Shown here in pieces: positions 24,774-34,180 of a DNA stretch of 64,000 nucleotides. The DNA comes from Solilutibacter pythonis. Lineage in GTDB: Bacteria > Pseudomonadota > Gammaproteobacteria > Xanthomonadales > Xanthomonadaceae. Position 1 is the stretch's first letter; each line of letters starts with the position of its first letter. The translations under genes were made by a program, and so were the position numbers. The DNA is taken from NCBI RefSeq assembly GCF_003697345.1, contig NZ_RFLY01000009.1, positions 46,741 to 110,740 of the forward strand. The letters are read 5' to 3'. The notes beneath the pieces were generated by a model. The model was not told the DNA's origin. It was given only the letters and a program-made list of their open reading frames with translations, and ran no database searches.

Positions 24774-26213
24774 ATGAGGGCACTTGCCTATATCGAAGCC
24801 GGGCTGGCGCAAGTCGTCGGCGCGGTCAACGGGGTGATCTGGGATTGGCTGCTGGTGGCGTTGCTGCCGCTGGCCGGGCTGTATTTCAGCGTGCGCACCG
24901 GCTTCATCCAACTGCGACGTTTCCCCGAGATGTGGCGGGTGATCTTCGCCGGCGGCCGTGAGGACAAGGCCGGCATCTCGCCGTTCGAGGCGCTGGCGAC
25001 CAGCCTGGCTTCGCGGATCGGCACCGGCAATCTGGTCGGGGTGGCGATCGCGATCGGGGTGGGCGGGCCGGGCGCGGTGTTCTGGATGTGGCTCATCGCC
25101 TTCCTCGGCATGGCCACCGCCTACGCGGAAAGCACGCTGGCGCAGCTCTACAAGACGCGCGATGGCGAGGGCCAGTATCGCGGCGGGCCGGCGTTCTATC
25201 TCTGGCGCGGGCTGGGGTCGCGCGGCTGGGGCGTGGCGTTCTCGCTTTGCTTGATCCTCGCCTTCGGGCTGGTCTTCAACGCGGTGCAGGCCAATTCGAT
25301 CGCCGGGGCGATGCGGGAGGCGTTCGCCATCGATCCGCGCGTCAGCGCCGCCGCCCTGGTGGGGGTGGCGGGGGTGATCATCTTTGGCGGCTTGCGGGTG
25401 GTGGCGCGCTTCGCGGTGATGGTGGTGCCGTTCATGGCGATGGTCTATCTGGCGCTGGCGCTCTGGGTGTTGGCGACCCACATCACCGAGGTGCCGGCGA
25501 TGCTGACGCTGATCGTGAGGAGCGCCTTAGGGCTGGAGCCGGCGGCCGGCGGCGTGCTGGGCGGGTTGTCGGTGGCGCTGTTGAACGGCGTCAAGCGCGG
25601 GCTGTTTTCCAACGAGGCCGGGATGGGCAGCGCGCCCAACATCGCCGCGGCCGCGACGCCGGCGCCGCACCACCCGGCCAGCCAGGGGCTGGTGCAGGCG
25701 TTCGGCGTGTTCGTCGATACCCTGCTGGTCTGCACGGCGACCGCGCTCATGATCCTGCTCTCCGGCGCGCTGGCCGGCCCGCACGAGGGCGTGGCGCTGA
25801 CCCAGAACGCGATGGCCGAGCACTTCGGCGGCTGGGGTGCGAAGTTCGTCGCCATCGCCCTGTTGTTCTTCGCGTTGACTTCGATCGTCGGCAACTATGC
25901 CTATGCCGAATCCTCGATCACCTTCCTGCGCGGCGGCAAGCGCGCCTTCATCGTCATGCGTCTGGCCTGTCTGGCGATGGTGGCCTGGGGCGCGCTGTCG
26001 AAAGTGGCGTTGGTCTGGGATACCGCCGATGCGGCGATGGGACTGATGGCGCTGATCAACCTCGGCGCGGTGCTGCTGCTTTCGGGCGTGGTGGTGGCGA
26101 TCACCCGCGATTACGATGCCCAGCGCGCCGCCGGCCGCGAGCCGGAGTTCGATGCCAGCACCTGTCCCGGACTGGCGGAAAAAGTCGACCGGTCGATTTG
26201 GCGGGTGAAGTGA
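24774..26213 (+). CDS. Sodium:alanine symporter family transporter (AGCS)
   Basis: Imports alanine, glycine or a related amino acid with sodium. The 479-residue protein has about eleven hydrophobic helices and AGCS signatures: FEALATSLASRIGTGNLVGV, WMWLIAFLGMATAYAESTLA, KRGLFSNEAGMGSAPN and the TSIVGNYAYAESS helix. The family usually has about 440-500 residues. It is divergent from purD with a 95-base gap, and GGAG lies nine bases before the ATG. The gene ends at a GC-rich convergent inverted repeat. The exact substrate cannot be told. Confidence 0.9.
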   Translation: MRALAYIEAGLAQVVGAVNGVIWDWLLVALLPLAGLYFSVRTGFIQLRRFPEMWRVIFAGGREDKAGISPFEALATSLASRIGTGNLVGVAIAIGVGGPGAVFWMWLIAFLGMATAYAESTLAQLYKTRDGEGQYRGGPAFYLWRGLGSRGWGVAFSLCLILAFGLVFNAVQANSIAGAMREAFAIDPRVSAAALVGVAGVIIFGGLRVVARFAVMVVPFMAMVYLALALWVLATHITEVPAMLTLIVRSALGLEPAAGGVLGGLSVALLNGVKRGLFSNEAGMGSAPNIAAAATPAPHHPASQGLVQAFGVFVDTLLVCTATALMILLSGALAGPHEGVALTQNAMAEHFGGWGAKFVAIALLFFALTSIVGNYAYAESSITFLRGGKRAFIVMRLACLAMVAWGALSKVALVWDTADAAMGLMALINLGAVLLLSGVVVAITRDYDAQRAAGREPEFDASTCPGLAEKVDRSIWRVK

Positions 26214-26231
26214 AGCGCCTGGCGGACTCTG

Positions 26232-26270
26232 GCCGCCGCCCGTTACGAATCGTGACTTGCGGGCGGCGGC
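26232..26270. terminator. Inverted repeat between convergent genes
   Basis: GCCGCCGCCCG (26232-26242) and CGGGCGGCGGC (26260-26270) are perfect 11-base arms around 17 bases. There is no T-tract. It lies between the AGCS transporter and the RclR-like gene, which converge, so a terminator or barrier role is likely. Confidence 0.55.
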
Positions 26271-26319
26271 TGGCCGCGCGGCGCGTGCCGGCCATGCCGG
26301 CGGCGGGGGACGGCGCGGC

Positions 26320-27252
26320 TCAATCGTGCCGGATGCCGTCCGCCCGTCTCCATTTGCCCGGCGCCTGTCCCAGGCTCTGGCGGAATGCCTTGCCGAAACT
26401 GGCTTCGGAGCGGTAACCCACGGCCTGCGCGATGTCGCCTAGGCTGCGCCGGGTATGGCGCAGCAGCTCGCAGGCGTGCATCAGGCGGATGCTTTGCAGC
26501 AGTTCGGCCACGCCGATACCGGCAAGCCGCTGGAAATGCCGGGCGTAAGTGGCGCGGGACATGCCGACCAATGCCCCCAGGCTTTCGATCGTCCACGGCG
26601 CGCCGGGTGTGCGCATCATGGCCTGGATGGAGGGGCCAAGCCGGGCGTCGGTGGCCAGCGCCAGTACGCCCGCCGGTGTCCGCCCGTCCGTGCTCCAGGT
26701 GCGCAGCGCCAATGAGAACAGCGTCTGCCCGAGGGCGTCGATGACCGCCAGGCCGCCGGGGGATGGCCGCACCACCTCACTGCGCAGCAGGGCGACCAGG
26801 CCGTGCAGCGAATCGATATCGTGCAGGCATACCCGCAACACCGGCGGCAGCATTCGCACCAGCAGGCTGCCGGCGCCCTGGCGATAACTGAAATGGCCGC
26901 ACAGCAGATCGACGTCGTCGGCCGACGGCGTCGAGGTGTCGCATTTCAATGGCGGGCCGCTGGCGGGTCGGGGTTGCCACGCCGGCACCGTGGGCGGGCG
27001 TCCGGCCGGGGGCCTGTCGCGCAGGGTATGCGGGTCGCCCCGGGGCAGCAGCACGAAATCCCCGGCTCGCAGGTCCAGCACGGTGCCCGTGTCCGTTTGC
27101 ATCCGGCATTGTCCGGCCAGCAGCAGGTGAAACATCGCTTCTCCCGGCGGCGGGGCCTCGTTGACCAGCGTGAACGACCCAGCCAACAGGCAGCGTTCAT
27201 CCACGCGGACTCGGGGGCGGGCAAGGGAAAGCAAGTGGCTGAGGGCATCCAT
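26320..27252 (-). CDS. RclR-like AraC-family regulator with cupin domain
   Basis: A 310-residue activator. The N-terminal half is a cupin_6 domain (FHLLLAGQCRM; LDLRAGDFVLLPRGDPH); the C-terminal 100 residues are an AraC DNA-binding domain with two helix-turn-helices (WTIESLGALVGMSRATYARHF; SLGDIAQAVGYRSEASFGKAF). It resembles E. coli RclR, which senses hypochlorous acid through C21 and C89. Here C21 is exactly placed (VDERCLLAG), and C118 (DLLCGHF) aligns with C89. It is divergent from a CxxC carboxymuconolactone-decarboxylase-family gene and an RclC-like gene, which it probably activates under reactive chlorine or oxidant stress. Confidence 0.85.
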   Translation of the reverse strand: MDALSHLLSLARPRVRVDERCLLAGSFTLVNEAPPPGEAMFHLLLAGQCRMQTDTGTVLDLRAGDFVLLPRGDPHTLRDRPPAGRPPTVPAWQPRPASGPPLKCDTSTPSADDVDLLCGHFSYRQGAGSLLVRMLPPVLRVCLHDIDSLHGLVALLRSEVVRPSPGGLAVIDALGQTLFSLALRTWSTDGRTPAGVLALATDARLGPSIQAMMRTPGAPWTIESLGALVGMSRATYARHFQRLAGIGVAELLQSIRLMHACELLRHTRRSLGDIAQAVGYRSEASFGKAFRQSLGQAPGKWRRADGIRHD

Positions 27253-27535
27253 GACAAAGCCCGGTTGGAACGGAATGGCGGGAGACGATACGCGTGGTGA
27301 TTGTTGCGTTGGGATAACGGAGCGTCACGACCCGCGCCGTTGCCGGTAATCGTAACCGTCATGTTTCCCCGCGCCATGGGCGCCGCGCGGAATGAGACGA
27401 CAGCGCCGGACATTGAGACGTTGCATACCCATGCGCAAGGTATCGATGGCGCATGATTCCGGCCTGTGAAAAACGGAGCCGACGCATCGAAAGGCTCCGT
27501 CGATTCGATTTCAATCAAACGACGATCATGGAGAA

Positions 27536-27877
27536 ATGCACGTGCTCGACTGGAAGGCATACCAAAAACAGTTGATGGCCCGAGTCGGCGAAATCGGCAA
27601 GCTCTCGCCCGATACGGTGGGCGGCTACCAGATGCTTTCGAGTGCCGGCCACAAGACCGGGCATCTCGATGCCGGGACGCGCGAATTGATCGCGCTGGCC
27701 GTCGCCGTCACCACGCGCTGCGATGGCTGTATCGCGGTACATGCCGATGCGGCGAGGAAACTCGGCGTCAGCCGCGAGGAAATCGCCGAGGCGCTCGGGG
27801 TGGCCGTGGCGCTCAACGCCGGGGCGGCGATGAGTTATTCCGCGCGCGTGATGGATGCGCTCGACAGCCATCGATGA
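27536..27877 (+). CDS. Carboxymuconolactone decarboxylase family (AhpD-like) protein
   Basis: A 113-residue all-helical protein with the AhpD-type redox centre C62-x-x-C65 and H69 (TTRCDGCIAVHA), pointing to peroxidase or disulfide-relay activity. AhpD itself and the true muconolactone decarboxylase are of similar length. GGAG is only two bases from the ATG at 27536 but eight bases from the GTG at 27542 (V-L-D-W), so the GTG may be the true start. It is the first gene transcribed away from the RclR-like regulator; the reactive-chlorine link is inferred from that context. Confidence 0.85.
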   Translation: MHVLDWKAYQKQLMARVGEIGKLSPDTVGGYQMLSSAGHKTGHLDAGTRELIALAVAVTTRCDGCIAVHADAARKLGVSREEIAEALGVAVALNAGAAMSYSARVMDALDSHR

Positions 27878-27928
27878 ACTTTTGAAGAGGGAAGGGGCCG
27901 CCCTGGCGAACGCATTGCGCCGCCGGGG

Positions 27929-27969
27929 CGACATGCCCTGGCGACGCCGACATGGGCGTCGCCATGTCG
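27929..27969 (+). other. Strong two-part hairpin between CMD and RclC-like genes
   Basis: Inner arms GGCGACGCC (27940-27948) and GGCGTCGCC (27955-27963) enclose a six-base loop. Outer arms CGACAT (27929-27934) and ATGTCG (27964-27969) extend the stem with a five-base bulge. No T-run follows. It may protect the upstream message or set different expression of the two genes. Confidence 0.6.
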
Positions 27970-28012
27970 TGGGCAATGCAATCAGACCAGACAAGAGAGA
28001 GGGAAATGCATC

Positions 28013-28603
28013 ATGAATTTCGGTAACGAGTGGATCACGCGGATCGCGGGCTGGGAGCGCTGGGGCGTGCATCTGTGCCGTATTTCCATCGCGGTCGTGT
28101 TTTTATGGATCGGCTGGCTCAAGTTCATCCCCTACGAGGCCGACAGCATCGTGCCTTTCGTGGCCAACAGCCCGTTCATGTCATGGCTGTACAACGATCC
28201 GTCCAACTATCTGCAATACATGAATCACGAAGGGGTGCTCAACGAGACCCACCGCGCCTGGCACCAAATGAACAACACCTACGGCTATTCCAATGGGCTG
28301 GGCGTGGTCGAGATCATGTTCGCCCTGATGCTGCTTGGCCATTACTGGTCGCCCAAGGTGGGGTTCGTGGGCGCGCTGCTGTGCTTCCTCACGCCGTTCG
28401 TGACTTACAGCTTTCTGATCTTCACCCCTGAAACCTGGGTGCGAGGGGCCGATGCGCATACCGGGTTCCCATACCTCTCGGGCGCGGGGCGGCTGGTCCT
28501 GAAGGACTGCATGATGCTGGCCGCGGGCTTCGTGGCGATGGTGGACTCCGCCAAGGCCATCGTGGCGGGGCGGCAGCGCAAGGCGGCGCAGGCATCGGGC
28601 TGA
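28013..28603 (+). CDS. RclC/YkgB-like inner-membrane protein (DUF417)
   Basis: A 196-residue membrane protein of the DUF417 family, which includes RclC of the E. coli reactive-chlorine-resistance operon. Helices include ISIAVVFLWIGWLKFIPYEA, VVEIMFALMLLGHY and FVGALLCFLTPFVTYSFL. GGYPYLSGAGRLVLKD-like signature residues (FPYLSGAGRLVLKDCMML) are present. It carries an insertion of about 40 residues after the first helix (FMSWLYNDPSNYLQYMNHE and on), longer than YkgB. GAGAGAGGGAAATGC precedes the ATG. No RclA flavoenzyme or RclB is near, so the operon is reduced or rearranged. Confidence 0.83.
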   Translation: MNFGNEWITRIAGWERWGVHLCRISIAVVFLWIGWLKFIPYEADSIVPFVANSPFMSWLYNDPSNYLQYMNHEGVLNETHRAWHQMNNTYGYSNGLGVVEIMFALMLLGHYWSPKVGFVGALLCFLTPFVTYSFLIFTPETWVRGADAHTGFPYLSGAGRLVLKDCMMLAAGFVAMVDSAKAIVAGRQRKAAQASG

Positions 28604-28693
28604 CGCCCGCGCCAAGGCCGGGGTGGGCCGTTGCATCGGGTGCCCCCTGGCCTGGCCCAGCCGGAAATCCACCGGCGCCGGTGGCGGGAATCC

Positions 28694-28720
28694 AGCGGGG
28701 CGGCGGTTCAGCGCCCCGCT
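28694..28720. terminator. Inverted repeat between rclC-like and antiporter genes
   Basis: AGCGGGGCG (28694-28702) and CGCCCCGCT (28712-28720) are perfect arms around nine bases. The right arm covers the stop region of the antiporter gene. There is no T-tract, so termination is only suggested. Confidence 0.4.
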
Positions 28721-29781
28721 TCGTGCCGGTACTTCAAGGCGCGGCCTATCGAGATGGCCAGGGTGAGCGCGGTCAGCGGGATCACGATGACGTTCATCGC
28801 CAGCGTGAAATCGTCGAGCGCGGCGTGGTGGGTGGCATCGAGCAGCAGGTAGGCGGTATAGGCGGCGTAGTAGCCGAGGAAGACCGCGCCTTCCCAGCGC
28901 GCGATGCGGTGGCCGGTGAAGAAGATCGGCAGGCAAGCCACCGCCACCGCCGCCATCACCCACATGTCGAAATGCAGCACGGCGGGGCTGACCGGCACCC
29001 CGTCATGGGCGACGAGCGCGGTCAGGCCCAGTACCAGCAGCAGGTTGAAGAGGTTGCTGCCGATGAGGTTGCCGGCGGCCAGATCGCGCTGGCCGCGCAG
29101 CGCCGACAGCACCGAGGTGGCGATTTCCGGCAGCGAGGTGCCGATCGCCACCACGGTCAGGCCGATCACCAGATCGGACAGGCCGAGCGTATGCGCCACC
29201 CGGGTCGCGGCATCGACCAGCCAGCGCGCGCCCAGCACCAGCAGGGCAAGGCCGGCGATCATCATCGCCAGTTGCCCGGCCGTGTGCGTTGGCGCGGCCG
29301 CTCGCCGCGGTTCGGGCTGGTGGGTCTCTTCCGGCTTGCGCCGGGCCAGGTGGACGAGGAAGCCGACGTAGGCCGCCGCGCCCGCCACCAGCACGCCGCC
29401 CTCCCAACGCGCGATGCGGCCATCGCCGGCCATCCACAGGCAAAGGAACGAGACGGCGACCAGGATCGGCACGTCCAGCCAGACCAACTGGCGGTCGACG
29501 AACAGCGGGGCGACGAGCGCGACCAAGCCAAGGATCAACAGCACGTTGGCGATGTTGCTGCCGACGATATTGCCCATCGCCAGGTCGGGCGCGCCCTCGA
29601 GCGCGGCGCCGAGGCCGATGGCCAGTTCCGGCGCGCTGGTGCCGATCGAGACCACCGTCAGCCCGACCACCAGCGGGGTCAGGCCCAGCGCCAGCGCCAG
29701 CCGCGAAGCGCCGCGCACCAGCAGTTCGGCGCCGCCCAGCAGGGCGACCAGTCCGCCGAGGAACAGCAGGATCGGGGTCAT
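28708..29781 (-). CDS. CaCA-family calcium/sodium antiporter (YrbG-like)
   Basis: Exchanges calcium for sodium or protons across the inner membrane. The 357-residue protein has ten or more helices in two inverted alpha-repeats: [18 protein letters not shown] with [16 protein letters not shown], and [18 protein letters not shown] with [16 protein letters not shown]. The acidic residues in PE and the asparagines in GSN bind the ions. I chose the ATG at 29781 ([10 protein letters not shown]) over one six codons upstream. A hydrophilic loop of about 25 residues ([14 protein letters not shown]) separates the halves. It follows the purH terminator. Confidence 0.9.
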   Translation of the reverse strand: MTPILLFLGGLVALLGGAELLVRGASRLALALGLTPLVVGLTVVSIGTSAPELAIGLGAALEGAPDLAMGNIVGSNIANVLLILGLVALVAPLFVDRQLVWLDVPILVAVSFLCLWMAGDGRIARWEGGVLVAGAAAYVGFLVHLARRKPEETHQPEPRRAAAPTHTAGQLAMMIAGLALLVLGARWLVDAATRVAHTLGLSDLVIGLTVVAIGTSLPEIATSVLSALRGQRDLAAGNLIGSNLFNLLLVLGLTALVAHDGVPVSPAVLHFDMWVMAAVAVACLPIFFTGHRIARWEGAVFLGYYAAYTAYLLLDATHHAALDDFTLAMNVIVIPLTALTLAISIGRALKYRHEAGR

Positions 29782-29803
29782 GGCGGCGAATCGGGCCAAA
29801 AAA

Positions 29804-29831
29804 GAAGGCGCATCCTCGCGGATGCGCCTTC
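29804..29831 (-). terminator. Rho-independent terminator of purH
   Basis: GAAGGCGCATCC and its perfect complement form a 12-base stem with a four-base loop (29816-29819). On the minus strand it is followed by TTTTTT. It lies 25 bases after the purH stop and 23 before the antiporter start. Confidence 0.93.
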
Positions 29832-29856
29832 AACGGCATGTGGATGAAGCGATGGC

Positions 29857-31443
29857 TCAGTGGCGGAAATGGCGCACGCCGGTGAACACCATGGCGATGC
29901 CGTGCTCGTCGGCGGCGGCGATCACCTCCGCGTCGCGCATCGAGCCGCCGGGCTGGATCACCGCGCGGATGCCGGCCTCGGCGGCGGCATCGATACCATC
30001 GCGGAAGGGGAAGAAGGCGTCGCTCGCCATCGCCGAGCCCGGCACCGGGAGGTTTGCTTCCCCGGCTTTCAGCGCGGCGATCCTGGCGCTGACCACGCGC
30101 GACATCTGCCCGGCGCCGATGCCGATGGTGCGTTGATCCCTGGCATAGACGATGGCGTTGGATTTGACGAACTTGGCCACCCGCCAGGCGAACAGCAGAT
30201 CGTCGAACTGCCGTTCGGTGGGGGCGAGCTTCGTCACCACCTTCAACGCCTCGCGCGTCACTTCGTGCTCGTCGGCGCTTTGCATCAAGAGGCCGGAGCC
30301 GATGCGCTTGAGGTCGACGAAGCCCGGCGCGCGCGGCGCCAGCGGAATGCGCAGCACGCGCACGTTGGCTTTCTTCTTCGCGTAGTCGAGCGCGGCGTTC
30401 TCGTAATCCGGCGCGATCAGCACCTCGACGAACTGGCGGTCGAGAATCGTCTTCATCGTCGCCGCGTCCAGCCGGGTGTTGAAGGCGATGATGCCGCCGA
30501 AGGCGCTGGTCGGGTCGGTGGCGTAGGCCAGTTCGTAGGCATCGCCGCAGGCCGCGCCCTGGGCCACGCCGCAGGGGTTGGCGTGCTTGACGATCACGCA
30601 GGCCGGCAGTTCGAACTGCCGCGCGCATTCCCAGGCGGCGTCGGCGTCGGCCAGGTTGTTGAAGCTGAGCGCCTTGCCCTGCAACTGGCTGAAGGTCGCC
30701 AGGGAGCCGGGGGCCGGATGCGGGTCGCGGTAGAGCGCGGCCTGCTGGTGCGGGTTTTCGCCGTAGCGCAGGTCCATCACCTTGACGAAATTGCCGTTGG
30801 ACTGCGCCGGGAACCGCGCGGGTTCGCCCTCGCCGAGCGAGGAGAGCAGGTCGCTGATGCGGGCGTCGTACTGGGCCACGCGGTTGAAGGCGGCGACCGA
30901 AAGCCGCCAGCGGGTCTGTCCGGAGAGCGCGCCGTCGTTGGCCCGCATTTCCCCGGCGATTGCTTCGTATTGCGCGGGATCGGTGGCGACGGCGACGCGG
31001 GCGAAATTCTTGGCCGCCGAGCGCAACATCGCCGGGCCGCCAATGTCGATGTTCTCGATCAGCGCCTCGAAGCTGACGCCGGGCTGGCGCGAGACTTCCT
31101 CGAACGGATAGAGGTTGAGCACCAGGAGGTCGATCGGCGCGATGCCGTGTTCGGCCATCACCTCGTCGTCGGTGCCGGCGCGGCCGAGCAGCCCCCCGTG
31201 CACCTTGGGGTGCAGCGTCTTGACCCGGCCATCCATCATTTCAGGAAAGCCGGTGAGTTCGCTCACGTCCCGCACGGCGAGACCGGCCTCGCGGATCGCC
31301 CGGGCGGTGCCGCCGGTCGAGATCAGTTCCACGTCCTGCTCGGCCAGCGCCCGCGCCAGTGCGATCAGGCCGGTCTTGTCGGAAACGGAAAGGAGCGCGC
31401 GGCGGATACGGCGCGATTCGCCGGTGACGGGGGTGAGCGGCAT
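29857..31443 (-). CDS. purH: AICAR transformylase / IMP cyclohydrolase
   Basis: Carries out the last two steps of IMP synthesis. The 528-residue bifunctional protein begins with the cyclohydrolase domain ([46 protein letters not shown]) and continues with the transformylase domain ([35 protein letters not shown]; ending [12 protein letters not shown] and QPGGSMRD). It follows fis by 53 bases on the same strand and ends at a strong terminator, so it is probably last in the prmA-DUF3426-fis-purH group. Confidence 0.96.
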   Translation of the reverse strand: MPLTPVTGESRRIRRALLSVSDKTGLIALARALAEQDVELISTGGTARAIREAGLAVRDVSELTGFPEMMDGRVKTLHPKVHGGLLGRAGTDDEVMAEHGIAPIDLLVLNLYPFEEVSRQPGVSFEALIENIDIGGPAMLRSAAKNFARVAVATDPAQYEAIAGEMRANDGALSGQTRWRLSVAAFNRVAQYDARISDLLSSLGEGEPARFPAQSNGNFVKVMDLRYGENPHQQAALYRDPHPAPGSLATFSQLQGKALSFNNLADADAAWECARQFELPACVIVKHANPCGVAQGAACGDAYELAYATDPTSAFGGIIAFNTRLDAATMKTILDRQFVEVLIAPDYENAALDYAKKKANVRVLRIPLAPRAPGFVDLKRIGSGLLMQSADEHEVTREALKVVTKLAPTERQFDDLLFAWRVAKFVKSNAIVYARDQRTIGIGAGQMSRVVSARIAALKAGEANLPVPGSAMASDAFFPFRDGIDAAAEAGIRAVIQPGGSMRDAEVIAAADEHGIAMVFTGVRHFRH

Positions 31444-31496
31444 GGGCGTGGTTCCACGGGAGGAACCGCGAATTATAGAACCCGGTGGCGGCCGGC

Positions 31497-31754
31497 TCAG
31501 GCGCCGGAGATGCCGTATTCGCGCAGTTTTTTACGCAAGGTGGCGCGATGGATGCCCAGTAGATCCGCCGCGCGGCTCTGGTTGCCTTCGCAGTGGTTCA
31601 GCACTTCCACGAAGAGGGGAATTTCGACCTCGCGCAACACGACCTGGTGCAGATCGTTGGCGTCGCAGCCATCGAGATCGCCCAGATAGCGGCGGATCGA
31701 GGCGGCGACGTGCTCGCGCAGCGGGGTGTGGGGGGCGATGGGGCGATGCTGCAC
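31497..31754 (-). CDS. fis: Nucleoid-associated protein Fis
   Basis: An 85-residue factor-for-inversion-stimulation homologue that bends DNA and tunes rRNA and growth-phase genes. The C-terminal helix-turn-helix is fully recognisable ([19 protein letters not shown] then [11 protein letters not shown]). The N-terminal beta-hairpin arms are shorter than in the 98-residue E. coli protein ([14 protein letters not shown]). Close placement with prmA and purH is the usual gammaproteobacterial relation of fis to methyltransferase genes, although dusB is replaced here. Confidence 0.93.
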   Translation of the reverse strand: MQHRPIAPHTPLREHVAASIRRYLGDLDGCDANDLHQVVLREVEIPLFVEVLNHCEGNQSRAADLLGIHRATLRKKLREYGISGA

Positions 31755-31851
31755 GGCCTGAGGATGTCCCTTGGAACGGTGCCGCCCGGTGTCGGGCGGG
31801 CGCGCAGTCTAGCGCGCTTGCGGTCATGCTTCAGTGAATGCGTCGGTGGTT

Positions 31852-32394
31852 TCAGTCCGGGTCGAAGCCGAACTGGAACGCCACCGCCGGGCGCGCCGGT
31901 TCATGCACGGCCAGTTGCAAGCTGGCGGTCTGGCCCGCGCCGATCAATGGCGGGGGGGCGTCGGCAAGATATTCGTCCGGGGTGAAGGCGCGCCGCGCCA
32001 GCGGCTGGCCGTTGGCATCGGAGAGGGTGAGCACCAGGCGCGGCCAGGCCTGCGGCCATGGGGCCTCGTTGCGGAAGCCGGCCCGCACGCGCAATACACC
32101 CGGCTGTTGCGGGTCGGCGCGGACATCGTGCGCGAGCATGCGGAAAGCGCCGGCATCGCGCCAGACCGGCAGCCGGCAGCCAAGCAGGGCGCAGGCGCGC
32201 TCGGCCAGCGGGCGGGTGCGGGCATCGGCGGCCAGTTGCCCGCGCCCGGCCACCAGCAACATTCCCAGCAGGCTGGTCAGCAGGATGCCGCAGGCCAGCC
32301 ACAGGGCCGGCGATGCCGTTGGCCGCGCGCTGGCCGTGCCGGCGGCGAAGCTGGGGGTGTCGGTGTCGGTGGCGGTGGCGCGCGGTTCGCTCAT
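31852..32394 (-). CDS. DUF3426 membrane protein lacking the zinc ribbon
   Basis: A 180-residue protein with a short cytoplasmic tail, one membrane helix (ALWLACGILLTSLLGMLLVAG) and a periplasmic DUF3426 domain (ACALLGCRLPVWRDAGAFRML; FRNEAPWPQAWPRLVLTLSD; RRAFTPDEYL). Members often begin with an MJ0042 zinc ribbon; none is seen here and the first 30 residues are low-complexity. The family sits between prmA and fis in many relatives, but its function is not known. The gap to prmA is nine bases, so they are co-transcribed. Confidence 0.82.
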   Translation of the reverse strand: MSEPRATATDTDTPSFAAGTASARPTASPALWLACGILLTSLLGMLLVAGRGQLAADARTRPLAERACALLGCRLPVWRDAGAFRMLAHDVRADPQQPGVLRVRAGFRNEAPWPQAWPRLVLTLSDANGQPLARRAFTPDEYLADAPPPLIGAGQTASLQLAVHEPARPAVAFQFGFDPD

Positions 32395-32403
32395 GGACGC
32401 ATC

Positions 32404-33324
32404 CTAGACGTGCCGACGGCCGCTGATGCGCACCCAGTCGTCCATGCGCTCGACGGCGAGGCCCTCGAACCACGGCGCGTAGCGCAACAGCAGCTCGTCC
32501 TCCTGCCCGGCGAGGATGCCGGACATCGCCAGCACGCCGCCCGGGGCGACTTGGGGGGCCAGGGTCTCGGCCAGTTCGTCGAGCGCGGCGGCGAGGATGT
32601 TGGCGACCACCACCGGATATCGGCGCGCCGGCGCCTCCCCGGGCAGGTACACCTCGATTTGCCCGGCCAGGCCATTGCGCTCGGCATTGTCGCGGCTGGC
32701 GAGGATCGCCTGGGGGTCGTTGTCGATACCGACCGCGCCGGCCGCGCCCAGCTTCAATGCGGCCAGCGCCAGGATGCCGCTGCCGCAGCCGAAGTCCAGC
32801 ACGTCGGCATCGCGCAGGCGGCCCTCGGCGGCCAGTGCGTCGAGCCATTCGAGGCAGAGTGCGGTGGTGGGATGGGTGCCGGAGCCGAAGGCGAGGCCAG
32901 GATCGAGACGGACGATGGCGGCATCCTCCGCGCGCGCCTCGTCGGGCAGCGGGTGATCCCACGGTACGATCCAGGCGCGTTTTCCAAAGCGCATTGGCTG
33001 GAAGCGGTCGAGCCAGGCGCGCGCCCAATCGCGGTCTTCGACGATCTCCATCGTCGCGGCGGAGAAATCCAGCCCCGGATGCGCTTCGCCAAGCGATGCG
33101 ACGAGCGCCTCGCCATCGACATCGCCCTCGAACAGCGCGGTCAGCGTCATCTGCCGCCACAGCGGCGTCTCGCCGACGCCCGGCTCGAAGATCGCCCGCT
33201 CGTCCGGGGTCTCGGCATCGGCGTCCTGAAGCGTCACCGAGAGCGCGCCGGCGGCTTCCAGCGCGGCTTCGTAATCCGGGTGCGCCGCCCGCGAGGCCGG
33301 CAGGGTGAGTTGCAGCCAGCTCAT
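32404..33324 (-). CDS. prmA: Ribosomal protein L11 methyltransferase
   Basis: Trimethylates several amino groups of ribosomal protein L11. The 306-residue protein has the N-terminal substrate-binding domain ([40 protein letters not shown]) and a Rossmann methyltransferase domain with [42 protein letters not shown] and [10 protein letters not shown]. The ATG lies four to seven bases from the remnant of the NYN-domain gene upstream. It leads the DUF3426-fis-purH group. Confidence 0.95.
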   Translation of the reverse strand: MSWLQLTLPASRAAHPDYEAALEAAGALSVTLQDADAETPDERAIFEPGVGETPLWRQMTLTALFEGDVDGEALVASLGEAHPGLDFSAATMEIVEDRDWARAWLDRFQPMRFGKRAWIVPWDHPLPDEARAEDAAIVRLDPGLAFGSGTHPTTALCLEWLDALAAEGRLRDADVLDFGCGSGILALAALKLGAAGAVGIDNDPQAILASRDNAERNGLAGQIEVYLPGEAPARRYPVVVANILAAALDELAETLAPQVAPGGVLAMSGILAGQEDELLLRYAPWFEGLAVERMDDWVRISGRRHV

Positions 33325-33397
33325 GTCATGGCTCCGTCTGTGCGGTGATGGTGGATGTTTCCGTGTCCAGCTGGGCGATGAGCGATTTCAACTCGAC

Positions 33398-34027
33398 CTA
33401 ATGCAGCCTGTCGATATGTTCGAACGATTCGGGTGAAATCGACTGGCCCATCGGGTTCGGTATGAAGTCGATGCCTTCGCGGCGGGCCAGCTTGGCGGCG
33501 GGGACGAAATCGGCATCGCCGGCAATCGGCACGATCTGGTTGACCAGCCGCTCGTAGGCCAGGTGCGGCGATGTCCAGCCCAATCTTCATGTCCACGGCC
33601 TTCTGCTTGACGCCCAGTTGAAAATGCGTGTCCTCCAGTGCCGACCAGGTCAGTTCCTTTCGGCGCGGTTTACGCAACGCATCGGGTTTGAGTTCCCAGT
33701 CGGTGTGCGAGAAAAGCTGCCCGAGCCGCAATGCGAGTTTGCGTTGCTGGCGCAGGGCGCCGTGCAGGGATTGGCGGAACAGGGCTTCCCGGGATTTGGC
33801 CGGATCGATGCGCCTTCTGCTGATTGGCAGGTGCATTTTCTTCAGCACGGGCGGGCAGTCGTAGAAAAAGACACGGTAAAGCGGCGGTTGGCGCGTTCGA
33901 GGCGCTCAAGCGCCATCGCGAACACGGTGCGCGTGCCGGCGGTGTCGTCGCTGTGGTCGCGGTCGGGAAAGCCGCGGCGAAAGCACTTGAGGAAATACGC
34001 GCCATCGTTCAGCACGGCGGTTTGCAT
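33398..34027 (-). pseudogene. Frameshifted NYN-domain (LabA/PIN-like) gene
   Basis: Three consecutive minus-strand pieces in different frames together make one NYN-domain protein. Piece one (from 34027) reads MQTAVLNDGAYFLKCF and on to ERLERANRR. Piece two reads VFFYDCPPVLKKMHLP and continues through KRKLALRLGQLF-like text to VDMKIGLDIA. Piece three reads HLAYERLVNQIVPIAGDADF to FIPNPM and EHIDRLH. Single-base shifts occur near 33880 and 33575. The pattern matches NYN proteins of about 220-240 residues, which are RNase-like, with the usual DG, VDMKIGLD and AGDADFVPAAKLARREG motifs. Unless these are assembly errors, the gene is inactive. Confidence 0.85.
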
Positions 34028-34180
34028 CGCGGCCCCTTGGTAAGTCCCTCGAAAAGCGACGCCCCCGGGATCGGCTTCCGATGCATGTCCGCGTAAACGG
34101 ATCGAAAGCGTACTGCCGAGGGCGGGATGGCGTAAGCCTAGGACATGGGCCGGGAAAGCTCAAGCGCCCCGGCCGGCGCA

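Noticed and set aside
28681..29847. A 388-codon plus-strand frame opposite the calcium/sodium antiporter.
   Set aside because: Low-complexity Gln/Arg/His text and no motif. The minus strand encodes both alpha-repeats of the antiporter.
33321..33848. An intact 175-codon gene between prmA and accC.
   Set aside because: Its first two thirds match only the middle of an NYN protein, and its last third is out-of-frame text. The pieces before and after lie in other frames, so it is part of a broken gene.
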